Assembly (NCBI GenBank): GCA_965203435.1
Contig: CBDBCU010000002.1
Coordinates: 558,001-622,000 of the forward strand
From: CBDBCU01 sp965203435
GTDB lineage: Bacteria > Chloroflexota > Dehalococcoidia > Lucifugimonadales > UBA3495
Direction of reading: 5' to 3'
DNA: 64,000 nt
Positions 7,969 through 15,114 of this stretch are shown here, in pieces. Position numbers and translations under genes: made by a program. The notes under the pieces are model-generated. The model had not been told where the DNA came from. It did no database searches and worked only from the letters and a program-made list of their open reading frames with translations. The stretch's first letter is position 1. The number at the start of each line of letters is the position of its first letter.

Positions 7969-8078
7969 TTCTATAGGCAATTGCCCGGCCATCCGCCGGC
8001 CGGCCGCCATTTTCCCCCTTGCCGGTTTTGTGTTACACTGGCCGGCAGCGTTTCCCTAAACTGTCGCCAGGAGGAGCT

Positions 8079-8615
8079 ATGCCCCCCAAGCAGTACCCCA
8101 ACCCGCCCGACCTGATTTTGGAGCCGACCAAGGAATATGCGGCCACTATCCGCACCAATCACGGCGATATGGCGGTGGAGCTGTTCGCCGCCCAAGCCCC
8201 CCGCACCGTCAACAACTTTGTCTTTCTGGCCCGGGACGGGTTCTATGACGGCGGGGTCTTTCACCGGGTCATTCCCGACTTTATGATTCAGGGCGGCGAT
8301 CCCGACGGCACCGGCCGCGGCGGGCCGGGCTATCGGTTTCAAGACGAGTTTGACCCGGCCCTGACTTTCAGCGGCCCCGGCTTGCTGGCCATGGCTAACG
8401 CCGGCCCCGGCACTAATGGCAGCCAGTTTTTCATCACCGTGGCCGCCACGCCGCACCTGAACAACCGCCACACCATCTTTGGCCGCCTTACCGCCGGCCA
8501 GGAAGTAGCCGACGCCATATCCAAAACCCCGCGGGACGGCTCCGACCGCCCCCGGGAGGCCGTAACCATCAGTACCATAGAAATCACGGAACGGGAAAAG
8601 GTCGCCGCCGGATAA
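8079..8615 (+). CDS. cyclophilin-type peptidyl-prolyl cis-trans isomerase
   Basis: The 178-residue protein contains the whole cyclophilin core: TNHGDMAVELFAAQAP, NNFVFLARDGFYDGGVFHRV with the catalytic Arg, IQGGDPDGTGRGGPGY, then AMANAGPGTNGSQFFIT and LNNRHTIFGRL. It catalyses proline isomerisation during protein folding. AGGAGGAGCT before ATG 8079 fixes the start. There is no signal peptide, so it is probably cytoplasmic. It is a single gene, followed by a convergent HigA-like gene. Confidence 0.95.
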   Translation: MPPKQYPNPPDLILEPTKEYAATIRTNHGDMAVELFAAQAPRTVNNFVFLARDGFYDGGVFHRVIPDFMIQGGDPDGTGRGGPGYRFQDEFDPALTFSGPGLLAMANAGPGTNGSQFFITVAATPHLNNRHTIFGRLTAGQEVADAISKTPRDGSDRPREAVTISTIEITEREKVAAG

Positions 8616-8699
8616 ACTTGCCCGCCCGCCGCCGGAACTGCCGCCGGCAACAATGGCGACTTTTCCGGCCCGGCGGGGAGTTCATTCAGGCCTAAGCGT

Positions 8700-8990
8700 T
8701 CAGCTCCTTGCGGCAAACTTTTCAACCTGGCGGCGCGCGCCCTGTTCCCGGGCCTGCCACAGGTCATAGGCGGTCTGCAAACCCAGCCAGGTTTCCGGGG
8801 TCGAGCCAAAGGCTTGGGCCAGGCGCAAAGCCATATCCACCGACAAGCCGGCCCGCCCGTTCACCAAGTCGGAAAGGGCGGCCCGGCTCACCCCCAAGCC
8901 CCGGGCGGCCCGAGCAATGGTCAACCCCAGCGGCTCGAGGCATTCGTACTTGACGATGACGCCCGGATGGGGCGGGTTGGGCATGGGCAT
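8700..8990 (-). CDS. HigA-like antitoxin / XRE-family regulator without an adjacent toxin
   Basis: With the start at ATG 8990 the protein has 96 residues and the HigA pattern: MPMPNPPHPGVIVKYECLEP, then a helix-turn-helix in ARAARGLGVSRAALSDLVNG, then GLSVDMALRLAQAFGSTPETWL. HigA antitoxins bind DNA and normally neutralise a HigB RNase encoded just upstream. Here the upstream gene is an FKBP isomerase, so no HigB is present and it may be an orphan. A longer frame to 9068 exists, but its extra codons run through an R3 repeat fragment (near 9012-9030), which argues against it. Confidence 0.82.
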   Translation of the reverse strand: MPMPNPPHPGVIVKYECLEPLGLTIARAARGLGVSRAALSDLVNGRAGLSVDMALRLAQAFGSTPETWLGLQTAYDLWQAREQGARRQVEKFAARS

Positions 8991-9033
8991 AGCGGCCACC
9001 AAAATCCTGTTCATCCGGTCTATCCCTGCAATT

Positions 9034-9468
9034 CTACCCCGCCTTAATCTCCACCAGTTCCAGGTCAAAGGTCAAATCTTTGCCGGCCAGGGGATGATTG
9101 CCGTCCAGCTTTACCCGGTCGGCGGACAATTCCAACACCGTCATATAAGCCGGGCGGCCGTCCGGGCCGGTGGCCTGCAACTGCGTTCCCACTGCCAACG
9201 GCAGGTTGGCCGGAATTTCCGACCGGGCCACTTCAATAACCCCCTGCGGCTGATAGATGCCATAGGCTTGGTCGGCGGCGATAATCACCGTGCGGGATTC
9301 CCCCGGCTCCATCCCCACCACGCCCTGCTCAAAGCCGGGAATCATCATCCCCCGGCCGATGGTGAACTCCAGGGGAGCCCCGCCCGCCGAGGAATCGAAC
9401 ACGCTGCCATCCTCCAATCGCCCGGTGTAGTGAACCCGCACCATGTCGCCCTGCTGCGCCGCAGCCAT
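9034..9468 (-). CDS. FKBP-type peptidyl-prolyl isomerase, SlyD-like
   Basis: The 144-residue protein shows the FKBP/SlyD architecture: VRVHYTGRLEDGSVFDSS, PLEFTIGRGMMIPGFEQGVVGM with an inserted flap-like domain after AYGIYQP, and the C-terminal VKLDGNHPLAGKDLTFDLELVEI. It is a folding catalyst and chaperone. It has no His-rich metal-binding tail as in E. coli SlyD. GGGAGGATGTT precedes ATG 9468. It is not obviously in an operon with the HigA-like gene, 43 bp downstream. Confidence 0.93.
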   Translation of the reverse strand: MAAAQQGDMVRVHYTGRLEDGSVFDSSAGGAPLEFTIGRGMMIPGFEQGVVGMEPGESRTVIIAADQAYGIYQPQGVIEVARSEIPANLPLAVGTQLQATGPDGRPAYMTVLELSADRVKLDGNHPLAGKDLTFDLELVEIKAG

Positions 9469-9628
9469 AACATCCTCCCGATTTGCCGTGTGGTCCCGTC
9501 CCGTAGGGCGGCCTGTGTTGCCGCCTACCCTAGCACAAAAGATTGGAATATGCCAACCCTTTATTGCTGCTGCCCCAAGACAATCGCATACAGAAACCGT
9601 CCTTCCCGCTTAAGGGGGAGACGGATTC

Positions 9629-9660
9629 AAACATGGATAGACCGGATTAACAGGATTTTT
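9629..9660 (+). repeat. single R3 half copy
   Basis: AACATGGATAGACCGGATTA is followed by ACAGGATTTTT. The gap 9469-9784 shows nothing else beyond an AT-richer stretch (9690-9730) that may hold the promoter of the LRR gene. Confidence 0.75.
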
Positions 9661-9784
9661 CGTTGGCCGCGGTTTGCATTTTCCGCCGGCATACGCTATA
9701 GTAACTCTTGCCATAGTAACCTTAACAGACTTCGGACGATGTTATTGCGGCTGTGGCTCCACTATATACTGCAAGGGGTTCCTA

Positions 9785-10714
9785 ATGCCACGGTTTGCCA
9801 TCCTGGTTGTCCTTTCCCTGCTCCTTTTGCCCGTCTTTCTGATGGCTTGTGCCAGCAGCGCCAGCCATCCCACTTTGACCGTTACTCAACCACCTGAGCC
9901 GGCTTTGGCTACCGATGCCACGGCAGAATCCAAGCTACCGTCAACTCTTGACATGGCGACTGCTAATCCGCCCACGCCAACTCCGGCACCGACCGCCGCG
10001 CCAACTCCGGCGGAATCGCCCACTCCGACCTTTGTCCCTACCGCCACGCCAACGCCTAACCTTGTTCCTACGCCCACGCCAATCCCCGTGCTGGACGAGG
10101 CCGGAATAAAAGTGGATACCGCCGCCCTGGAGACTTTTTACTGGGCTATGCAAGGGGATCAGTGGGAAGTCGATTTCAACTGGTTGCAGGATGAACCGTT
10201 GGATACCTGGTGGGGAGTTGATACGGACAGCAGTGGACGGGTCGTCCATCTGGATCTCCGCAGGAATCGCTTGCGCGGGGAATTGCCGCACGAGCTGGGC
10301 AATCTTACCGAATTGGAGTATCTGAATCTCTCGAGGAACTACATAGAGGGGGAGATTCCGCTAGAAATGGGCGGCCTTTCCAAACTGGAGATTCTGTCCC
10401 TCTCCCGGAATAATTTGACCGGTAGGATTCCGTCGCAACTGGACGGTATGTCCAGTTTGCGGTACCTCTACCTCTGGTCGAACGAATTACACGGCAGGAT
10501 TCCCGCAGAATTGGGCAACTTCTCCAATCTGCGCGTTCTGGACCTCTGGAACAACAACCTGAACGAGGGTATTCCCAAAGAACTGGGCAACCTGTCAAAC
10601 TTGGAAATCCTGGACGTAGGTTGCAACCTGCTGCGTAAGGAGATACCGCAGGAGGTACAAGGGTTGCCTAATTTGAGGGATATCGATGTAGATTGCTATA
10701 GGTTTAGGGAATGA
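9785..10714 (+). CDS. leucine-rich-repeat lipoprotein with a Pro/Thr-rich linker
   Basis: The 309-residue protein starts with a lipoprotein signal (LLLLPVFLMACASS; Cys at about residue 22). A Pro/Thr/Ala-rich linker of repeated TPTPxP-like units follows (about residues 55-105). Then come several plant-type leucine-rich repeats of about 24 residues with the pattern LxxLxxLxLSxNxLxGxIPxxLG. AAGGGG precedes ATG 9785. It should be anchored on the outer face of the membrane. In function it is probably an adhesion or binding protein; the ligand is unknown. A much larger LRR protein lies at 23089. Confidence 0.82.
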   Translation: MPRFAILVVLSLLLLPVFLMACASSASHPTLTVTQPPEPALATDATAESKLPSTLDMATANPPTPTPAPTAAPTPAESPTPTFVPTATPTPNLVPTPTPIPVLDEAGIKVDTAALETFYWAMQGDQWEVDFNWLQDEPLDTWWGVDTDSSGRVVHLDLRRNRLRGELPHELGNLTELEYLNLSRNYIEGEIPLEMGGLSKLEILSLSRNNLTGRIPSQLDGMSSLRYLYLWSNELHGRIPAELGNFSNLRVLDLWNNNLNEGIPKELGNLSNLEILDVGCNLLRKEIPQEVQGLPNLRDIDVDCYRFRE

Positions 10715-10746
10715 AGTCCCTAGCCGGGTCTGCAATGCAGATTTTG

Positions 10747-10861
10747 ATTCAAACATGGATAGACAGGATTTTGTTGCTGGCTAACCAGGATTCTCTTGGC
10801 AAGGAAAGAATCCAAAAGCGCAACCAACAAAAATCCGGTCTATCCGGTCTATCCATGTTTG
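10747..10861. repeat. R3 inverted-repeat element
   Basis: TTCAAACATGGATAGACAGG starts near 10747 and the inverted end TATCCGGTCTATCCATGTTT ends near 10861, filling the space between the LRR gene and the convergent gene that stops at 10871. Confidence 0.8.
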
Positions 10862-10870
10862 CCCCCGCCC

Positions 10871-11530
10871 CTACACCGGAAAGGTTTTTACCCAGACGCC
10901 GGGGGAGCCGGGGACGTGGGTCATCAATTCCCGGCCGCGATTGTTGGACGGGTCGCCTTCCCGTTGGGCGTCCCATTCCGGGCTTTCGGAGACCTGCGGA
11001 TGCTCGAATTCGTACACCGTGGCGTAGCCGGGCGCGCCGCGCACCGTGCGGTAACGGCGGCCGCGAATTACGCCCGGCACCTTTTCGTAGTTGGGAACAT
11101 AGATGGTACTGTACCAGTGATTCCACTCGGCGGCGTTTTCCGGGGCGCAGTCCATCCGGCCGATTTGCAACGCCGGAGCCATCCCGCTGGCGGCGATTTC
11201 CGGAGTCAGTTCCGCCGGGTGAATCAGCTGATAAACATTGCTGATCAGGGTGGTGGCAATGGCCGGCCCGGAGGCGCGGTTAGCCCATTCCGAACGGGGG
11301 CGGTTCTTAAAGGCGGCGGTTTCCACCACCGCCGGGCTTTCCAGTTCGTAGCAGGCCAGGTGTTTCGGGCCGCTTTTCACCGCTGCGTAGCGGGCGGCGT
11401 CCAGCACCCCCGGAATAGCCAGCAGTTCCGGGATATGTTCCTGATTGTACCAGGCGTTAAAGTCGGCTTCCTTGTCGGCCGGCACCTCGGCCCAAACCAT
11501 CAGCAAGCCGGTTCCTTTCTTGGGGGGCAT
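10871..11530 (-). CDS. dimeric alpha-beta-barrel protein (DUF4286-like duplicated fold)
   Basis: The 219-residue protein carries two copies of a ferredoxin-like barrel unit. The first reads GTGLLMVWAEVPADKEADFNAWYN then EHIPELLAIPGVLDAARY. The second repeats the pattern around ENAAEWNHWYSTIYVPNYEK and IRGRRYRTV. This matches small ligand-binding or degradative barrels annotated as DUF4286/EthD-like. AAGGAGGCGGAT before ATG 11530 is a strong ribosome binding site. No catalytic residue can be assigned and it is a single gene. Confidence 0.7.
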   Translation of the reverse strand: MPPKKGTGLLMVWAEVPADKEADFNAWYNQEHIPELLAIPGVLDAARYAAVKSGPKHLACYELESPAVVETAAFKNRPRSEWANRASGPAIATTLISNVYQLIHPAELTPEIAASGMAPALQIGRMDCAPENAAEWNHWYSTIYVPNYEKVPGVIRGRRYRTVRGAPGYATVYEFEHPQVSESPEWDAQREGDPSNNRGRELMTHVPGSPGVWVKTFPV

Positions 11531-11684
11531 ATCCGCCTCCTTGAACGGTAAGGCTAAATCCTCTCAAGCTCATTTAACCAGAACAAGTTTAACACTCATA
11601 GAATAGGATTATAAGTAGTTGGAAAGGGATGTAGCCAATTTTGAGAAACTCGCACCGGATCGACTGGTTTTGTAAGGGTAGATG

Positions 11685-11693
11685 TGGTACAAT
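11685..11693 (+). promoter_or_regulatory. extended -10 promoter candidate for the ParA-like gene
   Basis: TGGTACAAT (TG at 11685, TACAAT at 11688-11693) fits an extended -10 element 30 bp before the ATG at 11723. No good -35 is visible at 17 bp spacing. The surrounding 11580-11700 is AT-richer than the rest of the window. Confidence 0.45.
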
Positions 11694-11722
11694 GGACAAA
11701 ATCGCGACCAGAGGAGTAGCTT

Positions 11723-12568
11723 ATGGCTAAAAAGCTCGCCTTGATCAATATGAAAGGCGGGGTGGGTAAATCAACCATCGCCGTGAACATCGCTTGGGAT
11801 TTTGCCGTTAGGCGAAACCTGCGGGTCCTCTTGGTTGACCTTGACCCGCAGTTCAACGCCAGCCAGTATATGGTTGGGGCCGGGCGTATAGAATCCCTCA
11901 TCCGAACCAACCACCCGACGACGTGGGAAATTTTCGAGCAACTGACCTCGGTTCCCGGTCGTGAGCAGAGTGGGTTAATAAACCCCCGCGATGCTTTGGT
12001 CAACGTCCGTAGGACCACTGGGCATAGCGCTCGTATCGACCTGATTCCATCCCGTCTGGAACTGTCTCATTCCTTGCGGAGTCCCACTGGGAATAAAGAG
12101 CAGCTCCTTGACCGGACGCTCTCTCAGATCGAGAGTGACTACGACGTTATAGTGCTGGACTGTGCGCCCACCGAGTCCATTTTGACTATAGCGGCGTATA
12201 TCGTCTGCGATTGGATACTGGTGCCGGTAAGGCCCGAGTATCTCTCTACTATAGGTTTGCCGCTCTTGGCAGAATCTTTGAGGGGCTTTGACGCCTGGTA
12301 TCCTGGTCAGTCTCCCGAGATAGCGGGCATTGTGTTCAATGCTTTGACGGATTACTCCCCTGAGGAAGTGACCTCAAAGCAACAAGTGAAGGATTTGGCC
12401 CGGAGAAACAACTGGTACGTGTTCCAAGAAGAGGTCGGTCACTCCAGGTCGTTTCCTAAAGGAGCGCGGGAAGGGAGGCCCATATTTTCTACCTCCTACG
12501 TGAGGACTAGGGTGAGCTTGAATTTCGCCTACTTTACCAACGAGCTCGTCCGGAGGATAGGGCTGTGA
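11723..12568 (+). CDS. ParA/MinD-type ATPase
   Basis: The 281-residue protein has a deviant Walker A motif (NMKGGVGKSTIAVNIAWDFA), Walker A' (LLVDLDPQFNASQYM) and Walker B (VIVLDCAPTESILT). This places it with ParA-type ATPases that move plasmids, chromosomes or protein cargo on DNA. GAGGAGTAGCTT precedes the ATG. It overlaps the next gene by 4 bp, as partition ATPases do with a partner. Codon use is unlike the neighbours, with many AGG, CTA, ATA and GTA codons and lower GC, which suggests recent arrival. The downstream protein is not a recognisable ParB. Confidence 0.88.
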   Translation: MAKKLALINMKGGVGKSTIAVNIAWDFAVRRNLRVLLVDLDPQFNASQYMVGAGRIESLIRTNHPTTWEIFEQLTSVPGREQSGLINPRDALVNVRRTTGHSARIDLIPSRLELSHSLRSPTGNKEQLLDRTLSQIESDYDVIVLDCAPTESILTIAAYIVCDWILVPVRPEYLSTIGLPLLAESLRGFDAWYPGQSPEIAGIVFNALTDYSPEEVTSKQQVKDLARRNNWYVFQEEVGHSRSFPKGAREGRPIFSTSYVRTRVSLNFAYFTNELVRRIGL

Positions 12569-13086
12569 CGCCTGAAGAGAAACTAACAGTCGATCTGGCC
12601 CGGCTCGTACGGAGGCATGGGCCGGAAACCTTCGAGGGTCTGGCAAACCTACTCAGGGACCCGGACGAGGCTGCTAAACTCGCTTCCGTCTTGGAGGGGG
12701 TATTAGCTATGCCTAGGCCCCCCGGTATCACTGGAGCAAGAGGGCCGCGGCCGATGCCGGGGGCGCAGCTCTTGGAAGAAGTGGGTAAGCGCGACCCCGC
12801 GTTGCATGAGCTTCTATCGTCAATCAGGGACAAGCTCGCCAAGGGCGAGATGTTCCGCTCTATCAGCGACTTGCGCCGGTTCGCTGACGAAAACGGCATT
12901 TCGCTGGGGAGTGCGGACTCCAGGATGCGGGCAATTGTCCCGATACTCCGTTTTCTAGCATCCCTACCGCTGGACGAGGCGAAAGCCGCCATCCAACCCT
13001 ACGAACACCCGGATGACCGGAGTTTGGCAAGGTGGAGCGAGGTCATAATGAAGGGGGAAAACTCCAACCCCCCCGAACCTGTGTAA
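12565..13086 (+). CDS. hypothetical partner of the ParA-like ATPase, 173 aa
   Basis: GTG 12565 overlaps the ParA stop by 4 bp (GTGA), with CCGGAGGAT upstream, so translation is probably coupled. The protein is helical and charged and has no known domain that I can name. A central segment reads IRDKLAKGEMFRSISDLRRF and is followed by GISLGSADSRMRAIVPIL. In ParA modules the second gene usually encodes the DNA-binding or cargo adaptor, so this is the likely role. It shares the unusual codon use of the ATPase and is followed by a strong hairpin terminator. Confidence 0.7.
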   Translation: MTPEEKLTVDLARLVRRHGPETFEGLANLLRDPDEAAKLASVLEGVLAMPRPPGITGARGPRPMPGAQLLEEVGKRDPALHELLSSIRDKLAKGEMFRSISDLRRFADENGISLGSADSRMRAIVPILRFLASLPLDEAKAAIQPYEHPDDRSLARWSEVIMKGENSNPPEPV

Positions 13087-13110
13087 GGTTTTAAGAAGGC
13101 CGTTGCCTTG

Positions 13111-13146
13111 TGTTGGGCCGTTGGCATAGTAGCCAACGGCCCAACA
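13111..13146. terminator. perfect 14-bp hairpin terminator between convergent genes
   Basis: TGTTGGGCCGTTGG (13111-13124) pairs perfectly with CCAACGGCCCAACA (13133-13146) around an 8-base loop. TTTATT follows on the plus strand. It lies between the ParA module and the FAH-family gene (stop 13151) and may serve both directions. Confidence 0.8.
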
Positions 13147-13150
13147 TTTA

Positions 13151-14164
13151 TTACCGTTTCAGTTCGTACCCATAGCCGGCGGCGCTGCCCGGCTCCGGCA
13201 GGCGGGGCTGTTCTTTGGCCCGGTAGCGGTAATCGGCGGGGATGTCCCCCGGAGGGCCGATGGTGTTGCGGAGGAGGCCCAAGCCCTCGACTTCCTGCTC
13301 CACCACATCGCCCGGTTGCAGGAAACGGGCCGGGTAGCCCTTGCGGATGGCCTCGCCGATAGAGCCGCCGCCCACGGTGCCGCAGCCCAGCACATCGCCG
13401 GGGGCGATGCGGCTGTCCCGGGAGGCCCGCTCGATCATATCGCCCCAGGTATGCCAGGACAGGCCGCCGTCGCTGTCCGCCACCCAGGTAACGCCGTTGA
13501 CCCGGGCCGAGCATTTAACCCCCAGGCGGCCGTCCCGCAGATACGGCCGCAGTTCATCGGTCGTGACCAACCAGGGGCCGAGAGACGATGCCGAATCCTT
13601 GCCTTTGGCCGGCCCCAAGCCGACGGCGCTTTCATCCCGCTGCAAATCCCGGCAGCTCCAATCGTTGAAAATGCAGAACCCGGCAATGTAATCCAGGGCC
13701 TCGCTGGCGGCCACATTGACGCCCTCCTTGCCGATGATGCAAGCGATTTCCAGTTCGTAGTCCAGCATTGCCGCCGCCGCCGGATAGGGAATAGTATCCT
13801 CCGGGCCGTACACGCACAGGGGATTGGAAAAGTAGAAAATGGGCAGCCGATACCAGGCTTCCTCGCGCTGGCGAGTGCCTTGCTGGGTGGCGTGTTCCTC
13901 GAAAATCATAAAGTCCCGGATGGTAGGCGGCCGCAGCACGGGGGATTGGAGCCGCACCTCCGCCAGCTCAAAAACCGGGGCGTTAGACCGGCCGGCCAGG
14001 GCATCCTGCACCCGTTGGATGGCGTCGGCCCCGGTTTCCAGCAGGGCTTGGACATCCCGCAGCGGCTGGGATGCGGCCAGCAAAGCGGCCACATCCACCA
14101 CCTGCTCCCCTTGCAGTACGCCGCAGCGCGGCCCGGCGCCCAGGTTGTAAGTAACCAGTTTCAT
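13151..14164 (-). CDS. fumarylacetoacetate hydrolase (FAH) family protein
   Basis: The 337-residue protein has a short N-terminal domain (MKLVTYNLGAGPRCGVL). The FAH catalytic domain follows with the metal-binding pattern FEEHATQQG, MLDYELEIACIIGKEG, GFCIFNDWSCRDLQ, KGKDSASSLGPWLVT and later GDVLGCGTVGGGSIGE. Enzymes of this family cleave C-C bonds in 2,4-diketo acids or decarboxylate/hydrate related acids, using Mg or Mn held by acidic residues seen here. Substrate unknown; probably aromatic or dicarboxylate catabolism. GGGAGGGCTGACTT precedes ATG 14164. Confidence 0.92.
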   Translation of the reverse strand: MKLVTYNLGAGPRCGVLQGEQVVDVAALLAASQPLRDVQALLETGADAIQRVQDALAGRSNAPVFELAEVRLQSPVLRPPTIRDFMIFEEHATQQGTRQREEAWYRLPIFYFSNPLCVYGPEDTIPYPAAAAMLDYELEIACIIGKEGVNVAASEALDYIAGFCIFNDWSCRDLQRDESAVGLGPAKGKDSASSLGPWLVTTDELRPYLRDGRLGVKCSARVNGVTWVADSDGGLSWHTWGDMIERASRDSRIAPGDVLGCGTVGGGSIGEAIRKGYPARFLQPGDVVEQEVEGLGLLRNTIGPPGDIPADYRYRAKEQPRLPEPGSAAGYGYELKR

Positions 14165-14216
14165 AAGTCAGCCCTCCCGGAAATTGTTTTCTACTGTATT
14201 CCCGGCCCGCCCTCTT

Positions 14217-14317
14217 ACCGTCCTTCCCGCGTAAGCGGGAATCCAGAACGGTAATGAAAAGACCAGCCGGTCGACTGCCGAGGATTCCTGGATTCCCGCT
14301 TACGCGGGAATGACGGT
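14217..14317. repeat. full R1 element, CCTT variant at the left end
   Basis: It is 101 bp with inverted ends; the left end reads ACCGTCCTTCCCGCG instead of ACCGTCATTCCC. The two spellings recur throughout the window and matter for the IS110 guide described at 26637. Confidence 0.88.
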
Positions 14318-14463
14318 CGGGGGCGGCCGGAATGACGGTCTGATATGCGACCGCCCGGTTATGCCATTGCCGGGATTACTATACCACAAACCGGGCGGCA
14401 GTGGGCGGGATTGTGGTAATATGCGGGCGGCGGGATAAAATCCGGCCAATGGGAGACAGGCGG

Positions 14464-14607
14464 ATGATTGCCGGCATTATTTTCTTGGTCGGATTGCTGG
14501 TAGTAGTCTTTGGCATCGCCGCGGATCGGCGGCGGGTGTTCTGGCGGGATGCCCGCCGGCGGGATAGCCGCGGCGGCCATCTGCCGATCCGGTTTTTCTG
14601 GTGGTAA
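14464..14607 (+). CDS. small membrane protein, 47 aa
   Basis: ATG 14464 opens MIAGIIFLVGLLVVVFGIAAD, one membrane segment. A strongly basic tail (RRRVFWRDARRRDSRGG) ends in FFWW. GGGAG (14451-14455) can serve as ribosome binding site; ATG 14449 is an alternative start. The frame, the membrane segment and the basic tail make it a plausible small protein. No family is recognised. Confidence 0.5.
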   Translation: MIAGIIFLVGLLVVVFGIAADRRRVFWRDARRRDSRGGHLPIRFFWW

Positions 14608-14729
14608 GCCCCCGGCAGAGAGTTCCGGCCATCAACAACCGTCCTTCCCGGCATCAACAACCGTCCTTCCTGACCTCTCAACGTCCTTCCCCCGTCAGCG
14701 GGAGTCACTGAAAGGAAGTAAAAGCCCTT

Positions 14730-14921
14730 ATGCCCCTCATCCTGTTGCAGAGTACGCCCCCGGCCAACCTGCCCTACCTGTTCGCCGCCTTTGCGGTCTG
14801 CTGGCTGGGCTTTTTCATCTACGCCTTTTTCGTATCCCGCCGCCGCCAGGAACTGGAACGGGAACTGCGGGAGGGGGAGGCGGAAACGGCGGAGGGGGAT
14901 GAGGATGAGGGGGGCGGCTAG
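14730..14921 (+). CDS. CcmD-family small membrane protein
   Basis: The 63-residue protein has one membrane helix (YLFAAFAVCWLGFFIYAFFV) followed by RRRQELERELREGE and an acidic tail. This matches the CcmD family, small proteins that bind the CcmC/haem handling complex during cytochrome c maturation. GGAAGT upstream is a usable ribosome binding site. A ccmE gene lies on the same strand 5 kb downstream, and the space between is taken by a minus-strand restriction-modification pair. ccmA, B, C and F are not in the window. Confidence 0.72.
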   Translation: MPLILLQSTPPANLPYLFAAFAVCWLGFFIYAFFVSRRRQELERELREGEAETAEGDEDEGGG

Positions 14922-14930
14922 ACCCCCATC

Positions 14931-15108
14931 CGCCCGTCCTTCAACAAGTTCAGGATGAGCGGATTGGGGCGGCTCGTCCTTCAACGGAGTTCAGGATGAG
15001 CGGACTTGGCGCGGCCCGTCCGGCAACCAGTTCAGGATGACCCGGCAACCAGTTCCGGGTGAGCGGTAGCCAAGTCCGCTCATCCTGAACTTGTTGAAGG
15101 ACGGGCGG
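14931..15108. repeat. R2 half copies in inverted orientation
   Basis: CTTCAACAAGTTCAGGATGA near 14940 and its reverse complement near 15080 bracket several degenerate copies (GGCAACCAGTTCAGGATGA). They fill the gap between the CcmD-like gene and the end of the Res gene. Confidence 0.75.
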
Positions 15109-15114
15109 ACTTGG

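Noticed and set aside
9012..9068. Longer HigA-like start at 9068 or 9014
   Set aside because: The added codons are translation of an R3 repeat fragment and would overlap the FKBP gene.
13111..13146. Hairpin as an attachment site or origin
   Set aside because: Its position between convergent stops and the following T-rich stretch are fully explained by a terminator.
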